DNA of 64,000 nt from Kappaphycus alvarezii (lineage: Eukaryota > Rhodophyta > Florideophyceae > Gigartinales > Solieriaceae). A model generated the notes under the pieces. That model saw nothing but the letters and a program-made list of their open reading frames with translations, was not told the DNA's origin and ran no database searches. Below are positions 33,311 to 45,460 of the stretch, piece by piece (positions within the stretch are counted from its first letter, which is position 1; each line of letters starts with the position of its first letter). The position numbers and the translations under genes are program-made. Location: the NCBI GenBank assembly GCA_002205965.3, contig NADL03000649.1:1408236-1472235 (forward strand), written 5' to 3'.

Positions 33311-33533
33311 GTCGAAGCAGTGCCGGTAGACCCACTCCCGAACGCTTTCCCGGTTCATTCTCCAACAGTAATCATCATGGTCGGTTGGCCCGTCGGCCAT
33401 CAAGGCCAGAACGTTGAGCGGGCGGCGGCCTCGGGATGACTCGGAGATGGTGAGGGACGGGCGGATGTTGATCATGTCGAGGGCAAAAAATGGGGAGCCG
33501 ATGGGGCAATTGATTTCGGGGGGCTTGCCTCAT
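33311..33533 (-). pseudogene. Acidic-protein gene 5' fragment fused to LINE ORF1, unit 1/2 junction
   Basis: The ATG at 33,533 and the first ~74 codons match the gene at 25,071-25,472, but one extra G (GGGGGG against GGGGG) shifts the frame soon after the start. After YRHCFD the sequence passes directly into the LINE ORF1 coiled coil of unit 1, in a different reading frame. No functional protein is expected. Confidence 0.8.
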
Positions 33534-34390
33534 CGGCGTCGACTGCGAACTTTAAATGGCGCGACGTTTTCGGAAAGTATCACTACCTTGGATGAAATAT
33601 TGTATGTTTAATGCTGCAGCTTTCAATTTGTATGTATTTAGGGCAATAACTTAAGATCTGCTCGATAAATATCGTAACTGAATTTGGACGGCGAAGCGAA
33701 TGGAAAGATTTCTGTTTTGAAAAAGGCTGACTAAAAATCCTCAGAGATGAAATGGAAATGGAGTCTACCGTGAATTTGGTTTCATAGGGGAAATTTCCTT
33801 TTATGATTTTGTTCGCAAAGAAAAATTAGGGATAGAGTTGTTTATCAAAACCCAGAGGTCAGGGATGCAGAAGACCAATGTTTTGGTGAGAACCGCTCTC
33901 CTGCAGAAAGTATCGTTCTTGTAACACCAGAACCTTAAAATATGCTTTATAACCCTCGCATTTATGTTTTTAAGATACAATCACATGTTAATTTTTCCTT
34001 GAGTGCAGCGAATTCTCTAAGAGGCAATTTACACTCGTGGTTTTCATGAAGCTTTCCTTTTCTCCGTACGAAGTATATAATCAATTTGAAGAAACACACT
34101 ATTATGAATTCAATTTAATTGTGTTACGTTTTCCGGCTTATCGTATGCAAAAATAGTAGATGATATCTCGGAGAATATTTGATTAATTCTAAAAGTTTTG
34201 CTGGCTCCATGTCTGCCTCTAAATCGTCTTCCGGAGATGCAGCAGCCGAAGTAGATACTAGCTGACTTGAATTAATTGTCGGGCTAGCCAGGAGTAGTAA
34301 TGATGGCAGTGCATGTAAATTCCAAGTGCCAGTAAATAAATGCAAAATTGGACAATTTGAGCACCAAACCGTGAATCAGAATTTTTGTGA

Positions 34391-35040
34391 CCCAGTATCA
34401 CTACAGCTCGGTATCACTACAAGTAGTGTGCCAAAGATCCAGATATATTTACTAAAAGTATAGCTATTATAGCTAGTAGTAGAGGATTGCTTCCAAAGGT
34501 AGTAGGAAACTACTCGTAGTAACGAGGGTTGCGAGAGTTACTATTACTAGTACCAATGAAAGATACGAGAGTTACCTGTAGTTATACTAGTAGTAACTAC
34601 TACCTCAAGGTTTCATAGTTACTACTAGTCGTAATAACTAAGAACTAGTAGCCACTACTAGTAACTAGTACTAGGTACTATATTTAGTTATCCTATTAGT
34701 AGCTAGTAGTCGTTATACTACTAATGAAGTCATACTACTTTTACAAGGCGGTATTTAAACTTTTTCAGCTGGTAAGGGTTATACTACCAGTAACTAGTAG
34801 TATTTAAACCACAAATAACCAGTACAAATAGATAGTACAAGTTATACTACTAGAAGCTGGCAGAAGTTAGCAATACTAGTTATCTAAGCAGTTATACTAC
34901 TAGAAGTTAGTAGAATGCTTTTTACTACTAGTCATACTACTTATAGTTAGTACTAGTTCTTAATACTAGTTTTCCGCTACTACATTTAGAGGTATTCCAA
35001 ATACTACCTCTAGAGGTAGCCCTTTGCCACTACCGCTACT
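34391..35040. repeat. CTAGTA-rich spacer, unit 2
   Basis: Equivalent to the tract at 26,330-26,990, with a few single-base differences (for example GTAATAACTAAG against GTAATACTAAG). Confidence 0.8.
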
Positions 35041-35583
35041 GAATTAACTCAAACAAGAGAGAGATACAAACACTTTATCAAAGCAAATAATAGCTAACAG
35101 CAACAAAGAAAGCTAAATAAGCACGCATTACAGCAATCAGGGATAACTTATGTAGCTTTCTTGCTCCAGCAGCTAGGACTATTTGAACCTTTGTGTTGGA
35201 CGTATGCTCGAGACAGAACTGGTAATTGCAGGGTTAAAAATGCTTGAACCATCGAACCTCCGGTCGCTGCTGTACAGCGGCTATGCACGCGGGGCGCTTC
35301 TTCCGGGGATGGTACCCGATGGGGTGTATTGCGAAAGCTTCCGTTTGATGCCAACCTTACTTGTCTTGAGTGGACGTACGCTACCAGCAATGGGCGGCCT
35401 GGGGAGGCACACGAAGGGGGAGGATGTTCCAGCGATAAGGCGGGTGAATTGCCAGGACCGATAATTATGGACCAAGGATAATGGAATGTTTGAATTGGAT
35501 GAGATGATCGACGTGTCCTCCCAGACGCTGAAATCCTTGTCCGGTTCCTTTCGTTCCATCATGCGTACGCCTGGTCAAACTCT

Positions 35584-36870
35584 TTAGATTTCGTGTGTTC
35601 GCGTCGCAAGAGTTGTAAGGACAGTAGCGCGGTCATACGCCCGTGACCAATGTGCGCGTTGATCGTCTGACCAGAACCAAATCAATACTTCCCTTAGTTG
35701 CTTAGTCTGCGTGACACATGAGTCATAACATAATTCAAGAACAAATGACGGCTTGTGAATGGGCCATGAGGGATGCATGGAGGGCGGAAGGTGGGAGATC
35801 AAGCGAAGACTTGAGGGACCAGAAGTTGTGGTTAAGGTTTCCGAGTTGTCGGTTATAAAGCCCTGTACGACGGGTTCTGATCACACATCAAGTTCTTGAG
35901 CAACGGTAAGTTGCCAATGTGGCCTTATCTCGAATGGGCCGCTCTGGCTTATGGTTGATTAGATCTCGCCAGTGCTTGAGATACCGAATCGCGGCGTGTA
36001 GTAGCCGGAGGCGCTTGCCAGAGTTGGTAATGTTCTTGAGTGAGTCGTACGGGGAACGAGTGTAGAACCGGGCGAGCGGCATTGCAAGGGAGCATGAGAT
36101 GGCTACTCCGGCGAAGTGGCGTAATAGTTGGACTTCAACTAGCCCGCGGTTCTGTCGGGACAGGCGCAATAAATGCTGCGACATGCCCCACAGCATTTCC
36201 GTACGACAAGCCGATACCCCAAAAAACATCCGGGTTGAGTACAGGAAGAACTCCAAATGCTCTATAAGTTGCGAGCCCTCCCAATTATTCTTTTCTTCCT
36301 TGCGCTGAGGTCCACACGCTTGAGGAAGGCGATCGATTTGCAGACGGGCCTTTCGGAGTCGAGAACGGCGCTTTACTGCCACTAGGAAGTCGTGCTTGTA
36401 CGGGTGAGTTCACAGTCTTAGATGGCCGTGAGCGTACTGGACCAGAGGGCGCATGAAATTGATAAAGTAGGTTGGAGAGAGCTTCCAGCCAAACGGTAAT
36501 GCGATGCATCGAAAATATCGATTGTCCACCTTGAACTGAAACCAATTTCGGATATCCAGGTGCAACCAAAAGTGGTGATATCCTTTTGCAATGTCGAACG
36601 AGAACATCCAGTCCTTCTGCCTGAGTTCCAGATCAAATGCTTCTAGAGTTTCCATCTTGACGGGGATGTCCCAGACCAGGGTGGACTGTCGCGATAAGGT
36701 CACGACCAGCCGCTGCTTTTCGCCCGATCAATAAACGTGTCACTAATTCTATTGAATGGTTCACCCAACATTAGGGTGAAGGCCATCTTCCCTTCATCGG
36801 TCAGGGCACTGTTACCCTGCCCCGTTTGTACCGCGATCGAGGTGTAGTGATCTACTGTCAGTATGCGTGC
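35584..36870 (-). pseudogene. DIRS-like RT/RNase H remnant, unit 2
   Basis: Same as the unit 1 copy, including the in-frame TGA at 36,410 and the YKHD box, so both defects predate the amplification. Confidence 0.75.
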
Positions 36871-37264
36871 TCCCTCCGTAGCGCCCTGTCATGACACGCC
36901 CCAAATAGGCCGGTTGGGTGGGCCAATTTCAAAAAATTCGAGTGTCCAATTTGAGTCCAATGGCCGGGCCAGATCCAAAAAAGGAAGATTGTTGAATGTC
37001 CAAAATGGGCCGGTTGACTGGGCCAAACCAAAAAAAACTCTAAAGGCGAATTACACTCTGCCATGGCAGGTGGCTGCTAGCAAGTCTATAAAAGCGGGAT
37101 GCTTGGTGCGAGCAGCCGTGGCCCCCCGACCGATATCTTGTGGGTGCGTATCAGCAGTTATCCGACGTCCTGCGCCCTTCTTTCACTGTCCCTCCATTCC
37201 CGTAATTTCTGAGCGTCGACGCGAGCCGGCGAGGCGGTGTCGTAGGGCGGTAAGCGAAGAACCC

Positions 37265-37376
37265 GACGGCCCCCTCCAAAAGGGGGTGAGTCCCTGAGGT
37301 AAGCTCGTGGTCCCCCCGTTGACGGCCCCCTCCAAAAGGGGGTGAGTCCCTGAGGTAAGCTCGTGGTCCCCCCGTT
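37265..37376 (-). repeat. 56-bp minisatellite in the LINE 3' region, unit 2
   Basis: Two exact 56-bp copies starting at 37,265 and 37,321. Confidence 0.8.
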
Positions 37377-37405
37377 GATCGGGATCCTTGCAATGGGGGG
37401 TACGA

Positions 37406-40286
37406 TCATCGGCGCGGTTCCGAGGGGTGTACAGGTTCTTTTTCGAAGGGTTCGGGACACCGACTATGGCGTGCCGCAGTGGCGCGGTCTAGAAGGTCTT
37501 GGAGTACGGAGTGTTGTGGAGCCGAGAGCTCCAAGTGGGCCTTCAAGGCGGGAAGCAGAAGTCGAATTCCCATATCCGTCGGTAATCTGTTGAGGTACCA
37601 GAGGGCCGCCGTACGTTTCGCCGAGGAGGAGAATGGGTCTCGAAGACCGGAGGGCCCTTCTCATGCGGTGGGACTTTGCGAAGATGACCGGAGTTGGCTT
37701 CGTAAGCAATACTGTCTCGAATCGCCTGCAGGGACTTGGGAAGGCCAAGCGCCATCCCAGGAGGGTCGTGGAGCATGCGGACCAGGGGTAAAAGGGCAGG
37801 AGCGGAACAGAGGGTGCCCCAGTTCCTGCGATCTCGAGCGGTTGCCTCGGGACGAGAGGCTTGGGCTTGGAACTTGGCGAGGTGCCGTACCCCGAGCAGA
37901 TCGGATCTCTGCCGGACTGGGACTAGGCCAGCCAACAAGAGGCCTCTCGGGAGGTCTCAGGGTGTGACTGTTGTCCGAAGGATCCAGGAGGCCGCGGCCC
38001 CCAACAGCTTATTGGCCCGAAGGAAGGACGCAGAGCTGAGGGGTTGAAGGTAAAGGGCGTACTCAATTTGGGACGCGACGAAGATCTTGAAGAGGGCCCG
38101 ACGGATTCCGTAGTCCGCATTCCACCGTGCCGTAGTGCGAGAAAGGAGGGAGAACATGCGCCCTGCTTTTTCCAGACGAGCAAGTAAGCCGTAGTCAGAC
38201 ACGCCTGTTGGCGAAATGAAAACCCCGAGGTACTCGGAACGCGGGAGGCATTGAAGCCTCTCGCCCTCGAGGACATAGCAGTCGGCGGTATTCGTGATAA
38301 TCGAGGACTTACTGCAGTTCCATAGCATTCCGGCGGAGCGAGCCCACGCACTGGCCTTGAGGAGGACCTGTCGCAAAGCGGTGGGAGATTCGGAAAGGGA
38401 GATGACGTCGTCCGCAAAGCAGATTGTCTCCCCGTCTTCTGAGTCGTTCAGCGACTCCAGGAAGGGGTCCATGAAGATGTCGAAGAGGAGAGGGCTGAGC
38501 GGGTCACCCTGGGGGACGTCCGATGTCGCCCGATATGATCGGCTTTGTGTGGCGCCGCGTAGAAGCATTGGGACCAGGAGACAGGCGAGCTGAGGGACCA
38601 GGGTTGCCGGGAGAGGGCTGCGGAGCAGCGTCAATAGGCTCCGGCGAGGAACCCGGTCATAGGCTCGCCTGAGGTCTAGGACCGCGGTGGGGCCCTTTGT
38701 CCGACGGAGGAATGTGTCCACTCTGGCGATCGGGATCTCCGTGCTTGAACCTCGAACGAAACCGAACTGGTTTGGGTGCACCGTGTAGTGTGCGCCAACC
38801 TCCCTGCTCAGAGCGGCCGAGATGACGCGGAGGAAGACCGAGAGTAGGACAATTGGGCGGTAGTCCTTGGGGTTTCCCGAGGCTTCTCCCTTGGGGACTG
38901 GGGTCATGGTACCCGATCGGAGGACGGGACGACCCTGTACGTCCCACTGCGGCCCAAAGGGCCGAGGCCGCTTGAGCAAAAAGCGCAGGGTCCACTTGTA
39001 GCATCTCGATGCGAATGTGGTCCGGTCCCGGGGCCTTCCCTTTCTTTGCGCCAGCAATCGCAGCCTGTAGGTGACCAGTGAACTCTGGCAGCGGAGTGAA
39101 TGGTTCCGGGGTGATCGTGTCGCGGGTCGACGGCCAACTATTGGCCAAGAATTCCATGTAGGCATCTGCTCCTGGGCCGATTTGTGGTCCAGTCGTGCGT
39201 CCAGCCAGGAGTAAGAGGCGTTTGACAGCTTGATTCACCACTAAGGGCTGGTTCGTGTCCAGGTCGCGGTGGAGATGGTGCTGGAGACGTAGCCTATTCC
39301 GGCGGAGTTCCTTCTTGATCTCGCGGTCCAAGGCACGGGCCTGCTTGTGGTCCTCCGGGTTAGAGGACCGCAGTAGCTTGGAGCGTGATTTGGCCTTGCG
39401 AGCCAAGGAAGCTGACCAGCCCGGGCGGAACCGTGCCGGACGGGGTTTGCGAAAGCCTGTCCACGGCAGGAGGGTAGATTCTGCCAAGACCGGGAGGCGT
39501 GAGCCAGCTCCTCTGAGGTGCCAGCTCTGTTCAATTGATCCACGACGGCGGGGATCAGTTGCTGGTAGTCCGCGTAGACTTTTTTCCGACAGGCGCGGTT
39601 CTCAAGAAGGGATTTCGGGACATAGTCCAACGCGGCGAGGGAGGAGAGAACAACCTCCGCATGGACCGGCGTATGGTCCGAAAACCCTTCATTCTCCGAC
39701 GTAGCTAGCGAGCTTACGTGGATATTCCGTACCAATAAAAGGTCAACGGTGCTCATACCTTGTGGGGACGAGAAGGTGGGAGATGCCGGTGCTTGGATCC
39801 GGAAGCCATGCTGAGGGGCGCGCTCGAGAAGGAAGCGGCCCGATTTGCTCGTAGAGTGGTCCCAATTCTTGTACCTGGCGTTCAGGTCCCCAAGGACGAC
39901 TGCAAGGCCTTGAGCCAGGCGTAGAATGTGAGACCAGAAACTTTGAAGGTCGTTGAGCGAGGGATTCGGCCGTAGGTATGCGCCGATCGTGGGAGTGGAG
40001 AAGAGGGAGAGCGCGATAATTTGGAAGGCTGGTGTCTCCACCTGCCCCAAGAGTCGCACAGGAGTTAAGGGAGGTACGAGGAAGGAGATGCCCCCGCCTT
40101 TGCGATGTCGGCGGGGGTAGAGGGAGGGGATGTAGAGAACTTGGTGAAGTCGCGCAGCGGCTCCGGTAGGGGGCAGTCGTGCCAAGTCTCCGTGAGGAGC
40201 AGCGCGTCTGCCATTGTTGCCAGTTCGGCAGCCTTGGGGTCCTTGGGTAGAGTCCAGCCCCTGATGTTCCATGTGATGAGTCTCAT
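37406..40286 (-). pseudogene. LINE ORF2, unit 2, broken
   Basis: ATG at 40,286. The endonuclease frame breaks near 40,112 as in units 1 and 3, then stays open to 39,241. A private 5-nt deletion near 38,930 breaks the RT before the catalytic core. The core itself is open from there to the shared TGA at 37,957. Confidence 0.85.
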
Positions 40287-41368
40287 TGCGAGACATCATC
40301 CGCGATATCCGAGGACTCGAGAGGGGATTCTGCTCCAGGTGGAGTGCCCGAGACGGACTGGCGGTCGGGAGCACCGGACTCAGCCAGCGCAGAGAGTCTG
40401 GGCATGTCATCCGGAATGTTCTGGCTCGACGCAGCGGTCGTGCCAGAGGGGCCGATCTTCGGGGGGCTCGAACCCGAGTCCTTGTTGTACTGGTCGGAAT
40501 AAGCCTCTTCGGAGGTTTTCGAGGCGACGGAGCCCTCAGACTCGGTTAGTGCTGTGTCTCGGCCTTGGTTGGTCTTTGCAAGCGAGGGTTCTCCTGCCAG
40601 GAGAGCCTTGGCCTTCTCTTCATACCACGCCCTAGAAACGGGCGGGTTAGTCTGGGAAGCGGCCCTGCTCCAGCGGCGGTAGCAGGCCCGAAGCTAGACC
40701 CATTCCGAGTCCGTGTATTTCCCGGAAGCGTTCAACCCCGCAGGGTTGAACTTGGGGAGGTGGCGGAAGCCTAGGAGCTTCATACCTGCCACGAGGCGGT
40801 CGTTGAGGTCCTCGTGGCAGAGAATCTCCACCGAGGAGGAACCCGTAAAGGATAGGTTAAGCACCGCCCATTTGGGGATGCTCACCTGGAGAGCCCTGCG
40901 AAGGGCTCCAATTGGGCCTCTGGGGATCCCGCCAAACTAGACGGGGGTTGGGCGCGGGCGAGCCGCGTTCTGGGAGGGCTTAAGAGGTTGGAAGCCAGCG
41001 GCCCGAAGGGCTGCCAGCCCGTTGTTAACGCCCTCCTTGACTCCCGCCAGAGTCAAGCGGGGCTTTGCCAGGCCGTCTTGCGATGTCTGCCCAGGAGACC
41101 CGCGGGGGGGGCCTGAGCTAGGGCCGGTGCATCGGCGATCACGGGTGCAGCCGCCTGCTGCACCGGCTCGGGGTCCTTGTTCTGCGGAAGGGGTCTTTTT
41201 CCCTCAGTATCGCGAGCTGGGGGGTCTTTCTCCTTCGCTGCAGTGGGTTCGGGGAGGCGTGACTCGATGATGGCAGCGAGCTTGCCAATCTGCTCCTTGA
41301 GGTCGCGGATCTCCTCCGATTGGGTCTTGATCTCGGCAGCTTGGCTGTCGAGGCGCTCGCGGAGGCGC
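40283..41368 (-). pseudogene. LINE ORF1, 5' truncated, unit 2
   Basis: Same structure as unit 1 ORF1: coiled coil at the junction, gag-like domain, two TAG codons, and a TGA stop overlapping the ORF2 ATG at 40,283-40,286. Confidence 0.75.
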
Positions 41369-41591
41369 GTCGAAGCAGTGCCGGTAGACCCACTCCCGAA
41401 CGCTTTCCCGGTTCATTCTCCAACAGTAATCATCATGGTCGGTTGGCCCGTCGGCCATCAAGGCCAGAACGTTGAGCGGGCGGCGGCCTCGGGATGACTC
41501 GGAGATGGTGAGGGACGGGCGGATGTTGATCATGTCGAGGGCAAAAAATGGGGAGCCGATGGGGCAATTGATTTCGGGGGGCTTGCCTCAT
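41369..41591 (-). pseudogene. Acidic-protein gene 5' fragment fused to LINE ORF1, unit 2/3 junction
   Basis: ATG at 41,591. The extra G near the start shifts the frame, as at the unit 1/2 junction. Confidence 0.8.
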
Positions 41592-42449
41592 CGGCGTCGA
41601 CTGCGAACTTTAAATGGCGCGACGTTTTCGGAAAGTATCACTACCTTGGATGAAATATTGTATGTTTAATGCTGCAGCTTTCAATTTGTATGTATTTAGG
41701 GCAATAACTTAAGATCTGCTCGATAAATATCGTAACTGAATTTGGACGGCGAAGCGAATGGAAAGATTTCTGTTTTGAAAAAGGCTGACTAAAAATCCTC
41801 AGAGATGAAATGGAAATGGAGTCTACCGTGAATTTGGTTTCATAGGGGAAATTTCCTTTTATGATTTTGTTCGCAAAGAAAAATTAGGGATAGAGTTGTT
41901 TATCAAAACCCAGAGGTCAGGGATGCAGAAGACCAATGTTTGTGGTGAGAACCGCTCTCCTGCAGAAAGTATCGTTCTTGTAACACCAGAACCTTAAAAT
42001 ATGCTTTATAACCCTCGCATTTATGTTTTTAAGATACAATCACATGTTAATTTTTCCTTGAGTGCAGCGAATTCTCTAAGAGGCAATTTACACTCGTGGT
42101 TTTCATGAAGCTTTCCTTTTCTCCGTACGAAGTATATAATCAATTTGAAGAAACACACTATTATGAATTCAATTTAATTGTGTTACGTTTTCCGGCTTAT
42201 CGTATGCAAAAATAGTAGATGATATCTCGGAGAATATTTGATTAATTCTAAAAGTTTTGCTGGCTCCATGTCTGCCTCTAAATCGTCTTCCGGAGATGCA
42301 GCAGCCGAAGTAGATACTAGCTGACTTGAATTAATTGTCGGGCTAGCCAGGAGTAGTAATGATGGCAGTGCATGTAAATTCCAAGTGCCAGTAAATAAAT
42401 GCAAAATTGGACAATTTGAGCACCAAACCGTGAATCAGAATTTTTGTGA

Positions 42450-43098
42450 CCCAGTATCACTACAGCTCGGTATCACTACAAGTAGTGTGCCAAAGATCCA
42501 GATATATTTACTAAAAGTATAGCTATTATAGCTAGTAGTAGAGGATTGCTTCCAAAGGTAGTAGGAAACTACTCGTAGTAACGAGGGTTGCGAGAGTTAC
42601 TATTACTAGTACCAATGAAAGATACGAGAGTTACCTGTAGTTATACTAGTAGTAACTACTACCTCAAGGTTTCATAGTTACTACTAGTCGTAATACTAAG
42701 AACTAGTAGCCACTACTAGTAACTAGTACTAGGTACTATATTTAGTTATCCTATTAGTAGCTAGTAGTCGTTATACTACTAATGAAGTCATACTACTTTT
42801 ACAAGGCGGTATTTAAACTTTTTCAGCTGGTAAGGGTTATACTACCAGTAACTAGTAGTATTTAAACCACAAATAACCAGTACAAATAGATAGTACAAGT
42901 TATACTACTAGAAGCTGGCAGAAGTTAGCAATACTAGTTATCTAAGCAGTTATACTACTAGAAGTTAGTAGAATGCTTTTTACTACTAGTCATACTACTT
43001 ATAGTTAGTACTAGTTCTTAATACTAGTTTTCCGCTACTACATTTAGAGGTATTCCAAATACTACCTCTAGAGGTAGCCCTTTGCCACTACCGCTACT
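42450..43098. repeat. CTAGTA-rich spacer, unit 3
   Basis: Equivalent to the unit 1 tract. Confidence 0.8.
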
Positions 43099-43642
43099 GA
43101 ATTTAACTCAAACAAGAGAGAGATACAAACACTTTATCAAAGCAAATAATAGCTAACAGCAACAAAGAAAGCTAAATAAGCACGCATTACAGCAATCAGG
43201 GATAACTTATGTAGCTTTCTTGCTCCAGCAGCTAGGACTATTTGAACCTTTGTGTTGGACGTATGCTCGAGACAGAACTGGTAATTGCAGGGTTAAAAAT
43301 GCTTGAACCATCGAACCTCCGGTCGCTGCTGTACAGCGGCTATGCACGCGGGGCGCTTCTTCCGGGGATGGTACCCGATGGGGTGTATTGCGAAAGCTTC
43401 CGTTTGATGCCAACCTTACTTGTCTTGAGTGGACGTACGCTACCAGCAATGGGCGGCCTGGGGAGGCACACGAAGGGGGAGGATGTTCCAGCGATAAGGC
43501 GGGTGAATTGCCAGGACCGATAATTATGGACCAAGGATAATGGAATGTTTGAATTGGATGAGATGATCGACGTGTCCTCCCAGACGCTGAAATCCTTGTC
43601 CGGTTCCTTTCGTTCCATCATGCGTACGCCTGGTCAAACTCT

Positions 43643-44929
43643 TTAGATTTCGTGTGTTCGCGTCGCAAGAGTTGTAAGGACAGTAGCGCGGTCATACGCC
43701 CGTGACCAATGTGCGCGTTGATCGTCTGACCAGAACCAAATCAATACTTCCCTTAGTTGCTTAGTCTGCGTGACACATGAGTCATAACATAATTCAAGAA
43801 CAAATGACGGCTTGTGAATGGGCCATGAGGGATGCATGGAGGGCGGAAGGTGGGAGATCAAGCGAAGACTTGAGGGACCAGAAGTTGTGGTTAAGGTTTC
43901 CGAGTTGTCGGTTATAAAGCCCTGTACGACGGGTTCTGATCACACATCAAGTTCTTGAGCAACGGTAAGTTGCCAATGTGGCCTTATCTCGAATGGGCCG
44001 CTCTGGCTTATGGTTGATTAGATCTCGCCAGTGCTTGAGATACCGAATCGCGGCGTGTAGTAGCCGGAGGCGCTTGCCAGAGTTGGTAATGTTCTTGAGT
44101 GAGTCGTACGGGGAACGAGTGTAGAACCGGGCGAGCGGCATTGCAAGGGAGCATGAGATGGCTACTCCGGCGAAGTGGCGTAATAGTTGGACTTCAACTA
44201 GCCCGCGGTTCTGTCGGGACAGGCGCAATAAATGCTGCGACATGCCCCACAGCATTTCCGTACGACAAGCCGATACCCCAAAAAACATCCGGGTTGAGTA
44301 CAGGAAGAACTCCAAATGCTCTATAAGTTGCGAGCCCTCCCAATTATTCTTTTCTTCCTTGCGCTGAGGTCCACACGCTTGAGGAAGGCGATCGATTTGC
44401 AGACGGGCCTTTCGGAGTCGAGAACGGCGCTTTACTGCCACTAGGAAGTCGTGCTTGTACGGGTGAGTTCACAGTCTTAGATGGCCGTGAGCGTACTGGA
44501 CCAGAGGGCGCATGAAATTGATAAAGTAGGTTGGAGAGAGCTTCCAGCCAAACGGTAATGCGATGCATCGAAAATATCGATTGTCCACCTTGAACTGAAA
44601 CCAATTTCGGATATCCAGGTGCAACCAAAAGTGGTGATATCCTTTTGCAATGTCGAACGAGAACATCCAGTCCTTCTGCCTGAGTTCCAGATCAAATGCT
44701 TCTAGAGTTTCCATCTTGACGGGGATGTCCCAGACCAGGGTGGACTGTCGCGATAAGGTCACGACCAGCCGCTGCTTTTCGCCCGATCAATAAACGTGTC
44801 ACTAATTCTATTGAATGGTTCACCCAACATTAGGGTGAAGGCCATCTTCCCTTCATCGGTCAGGGCACTGTTACCCTGCCCCGTTTGTACCGCGATCGAG
44901 GTGTAGTGATCTACTGTCAGTATGCGTGC
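43643..44929 (-). pseudogene. DIRS-like RT/RNase H remnant, unit 3
   Basis: Same as unit 1, with the shared in-frame TGA at 44,469 and the YKHD box. Confidence 0.75.
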
Positions 44930-45323
44930 TCCCTCCGTAGCGCCCTGTCATGACACGCCCCAAATAGGCCGGTTGGGTGGGCCAATTTCAAAAAATTCGA
45001 GTGTCCAATTTGAGTCCAATGGCCGGGCCAGATCCAAAAAAGGAAGATTGTTGAATGTCCAAAATGGGCCGGTTGACTGGGCCAAACCAAAAAAAACTCT
45101 AAAGGCGAATTACACTCTGCCATGGCAGGTGGCTGCTAGCAAGTCTATAAAAGCGGGATGCTTGGTGCGAGCAGCCGTGGCCCCCCGACCGATATCTTGT
45201 GGGTGCGTATCAGCAGTTATCCGACGTCCTGCGCCCTTCTTTCACTGTCCCTCCATTCCCGTAATTTCTGTGCGTCGACGCGAGCCGGCGAGGCGGTGTC
45301 GTAGGGCGGTAAGCGAAGAACCC

Positions 45324-45431
45324 GACGGCCCCCTCCAAAAGGGGTGAGTCCCTGAGGTAAGCTCGTGGTCCCCCGTTGACGGCCCCTCCAAAAGGGGGTG
45401 AGTCCCTGAGGTAAGCTCGTGGTCCCCCGTT
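45324..45431 (-). repeat. 54-bp minisatellite in the LINE 3' region, unit 3
   Basis: Two 54-bp copies at 45,324 and 45,378. Homopolymer G/C runs are shorter than in the other units. Confidence 0.8.
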
Positions 45432-45460
45432 GATCGGGATCCTTGCAATGGGGGGTACGA

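Larger units (their letters stand above)
33311..41368 (-). repeat. Array unit 2 (8,058 bp)
   Basis: Same content as unit 1. Private differences include 5 nt missing near 38,930 in the RT region and one C-to-G substitution near 40,112. Confidence 0.93.

Noticed and set aside
39241..40410. A continuous 389-codon minus-strand protein beginning MTCPDSLRWLSP
   Set aside because: Its first part is ORF1/ORF2 sequence in the wrong frame. Only the part from GRHRKGGGISFLV onward is true endonuclease; unit 4 shows the correct joining.
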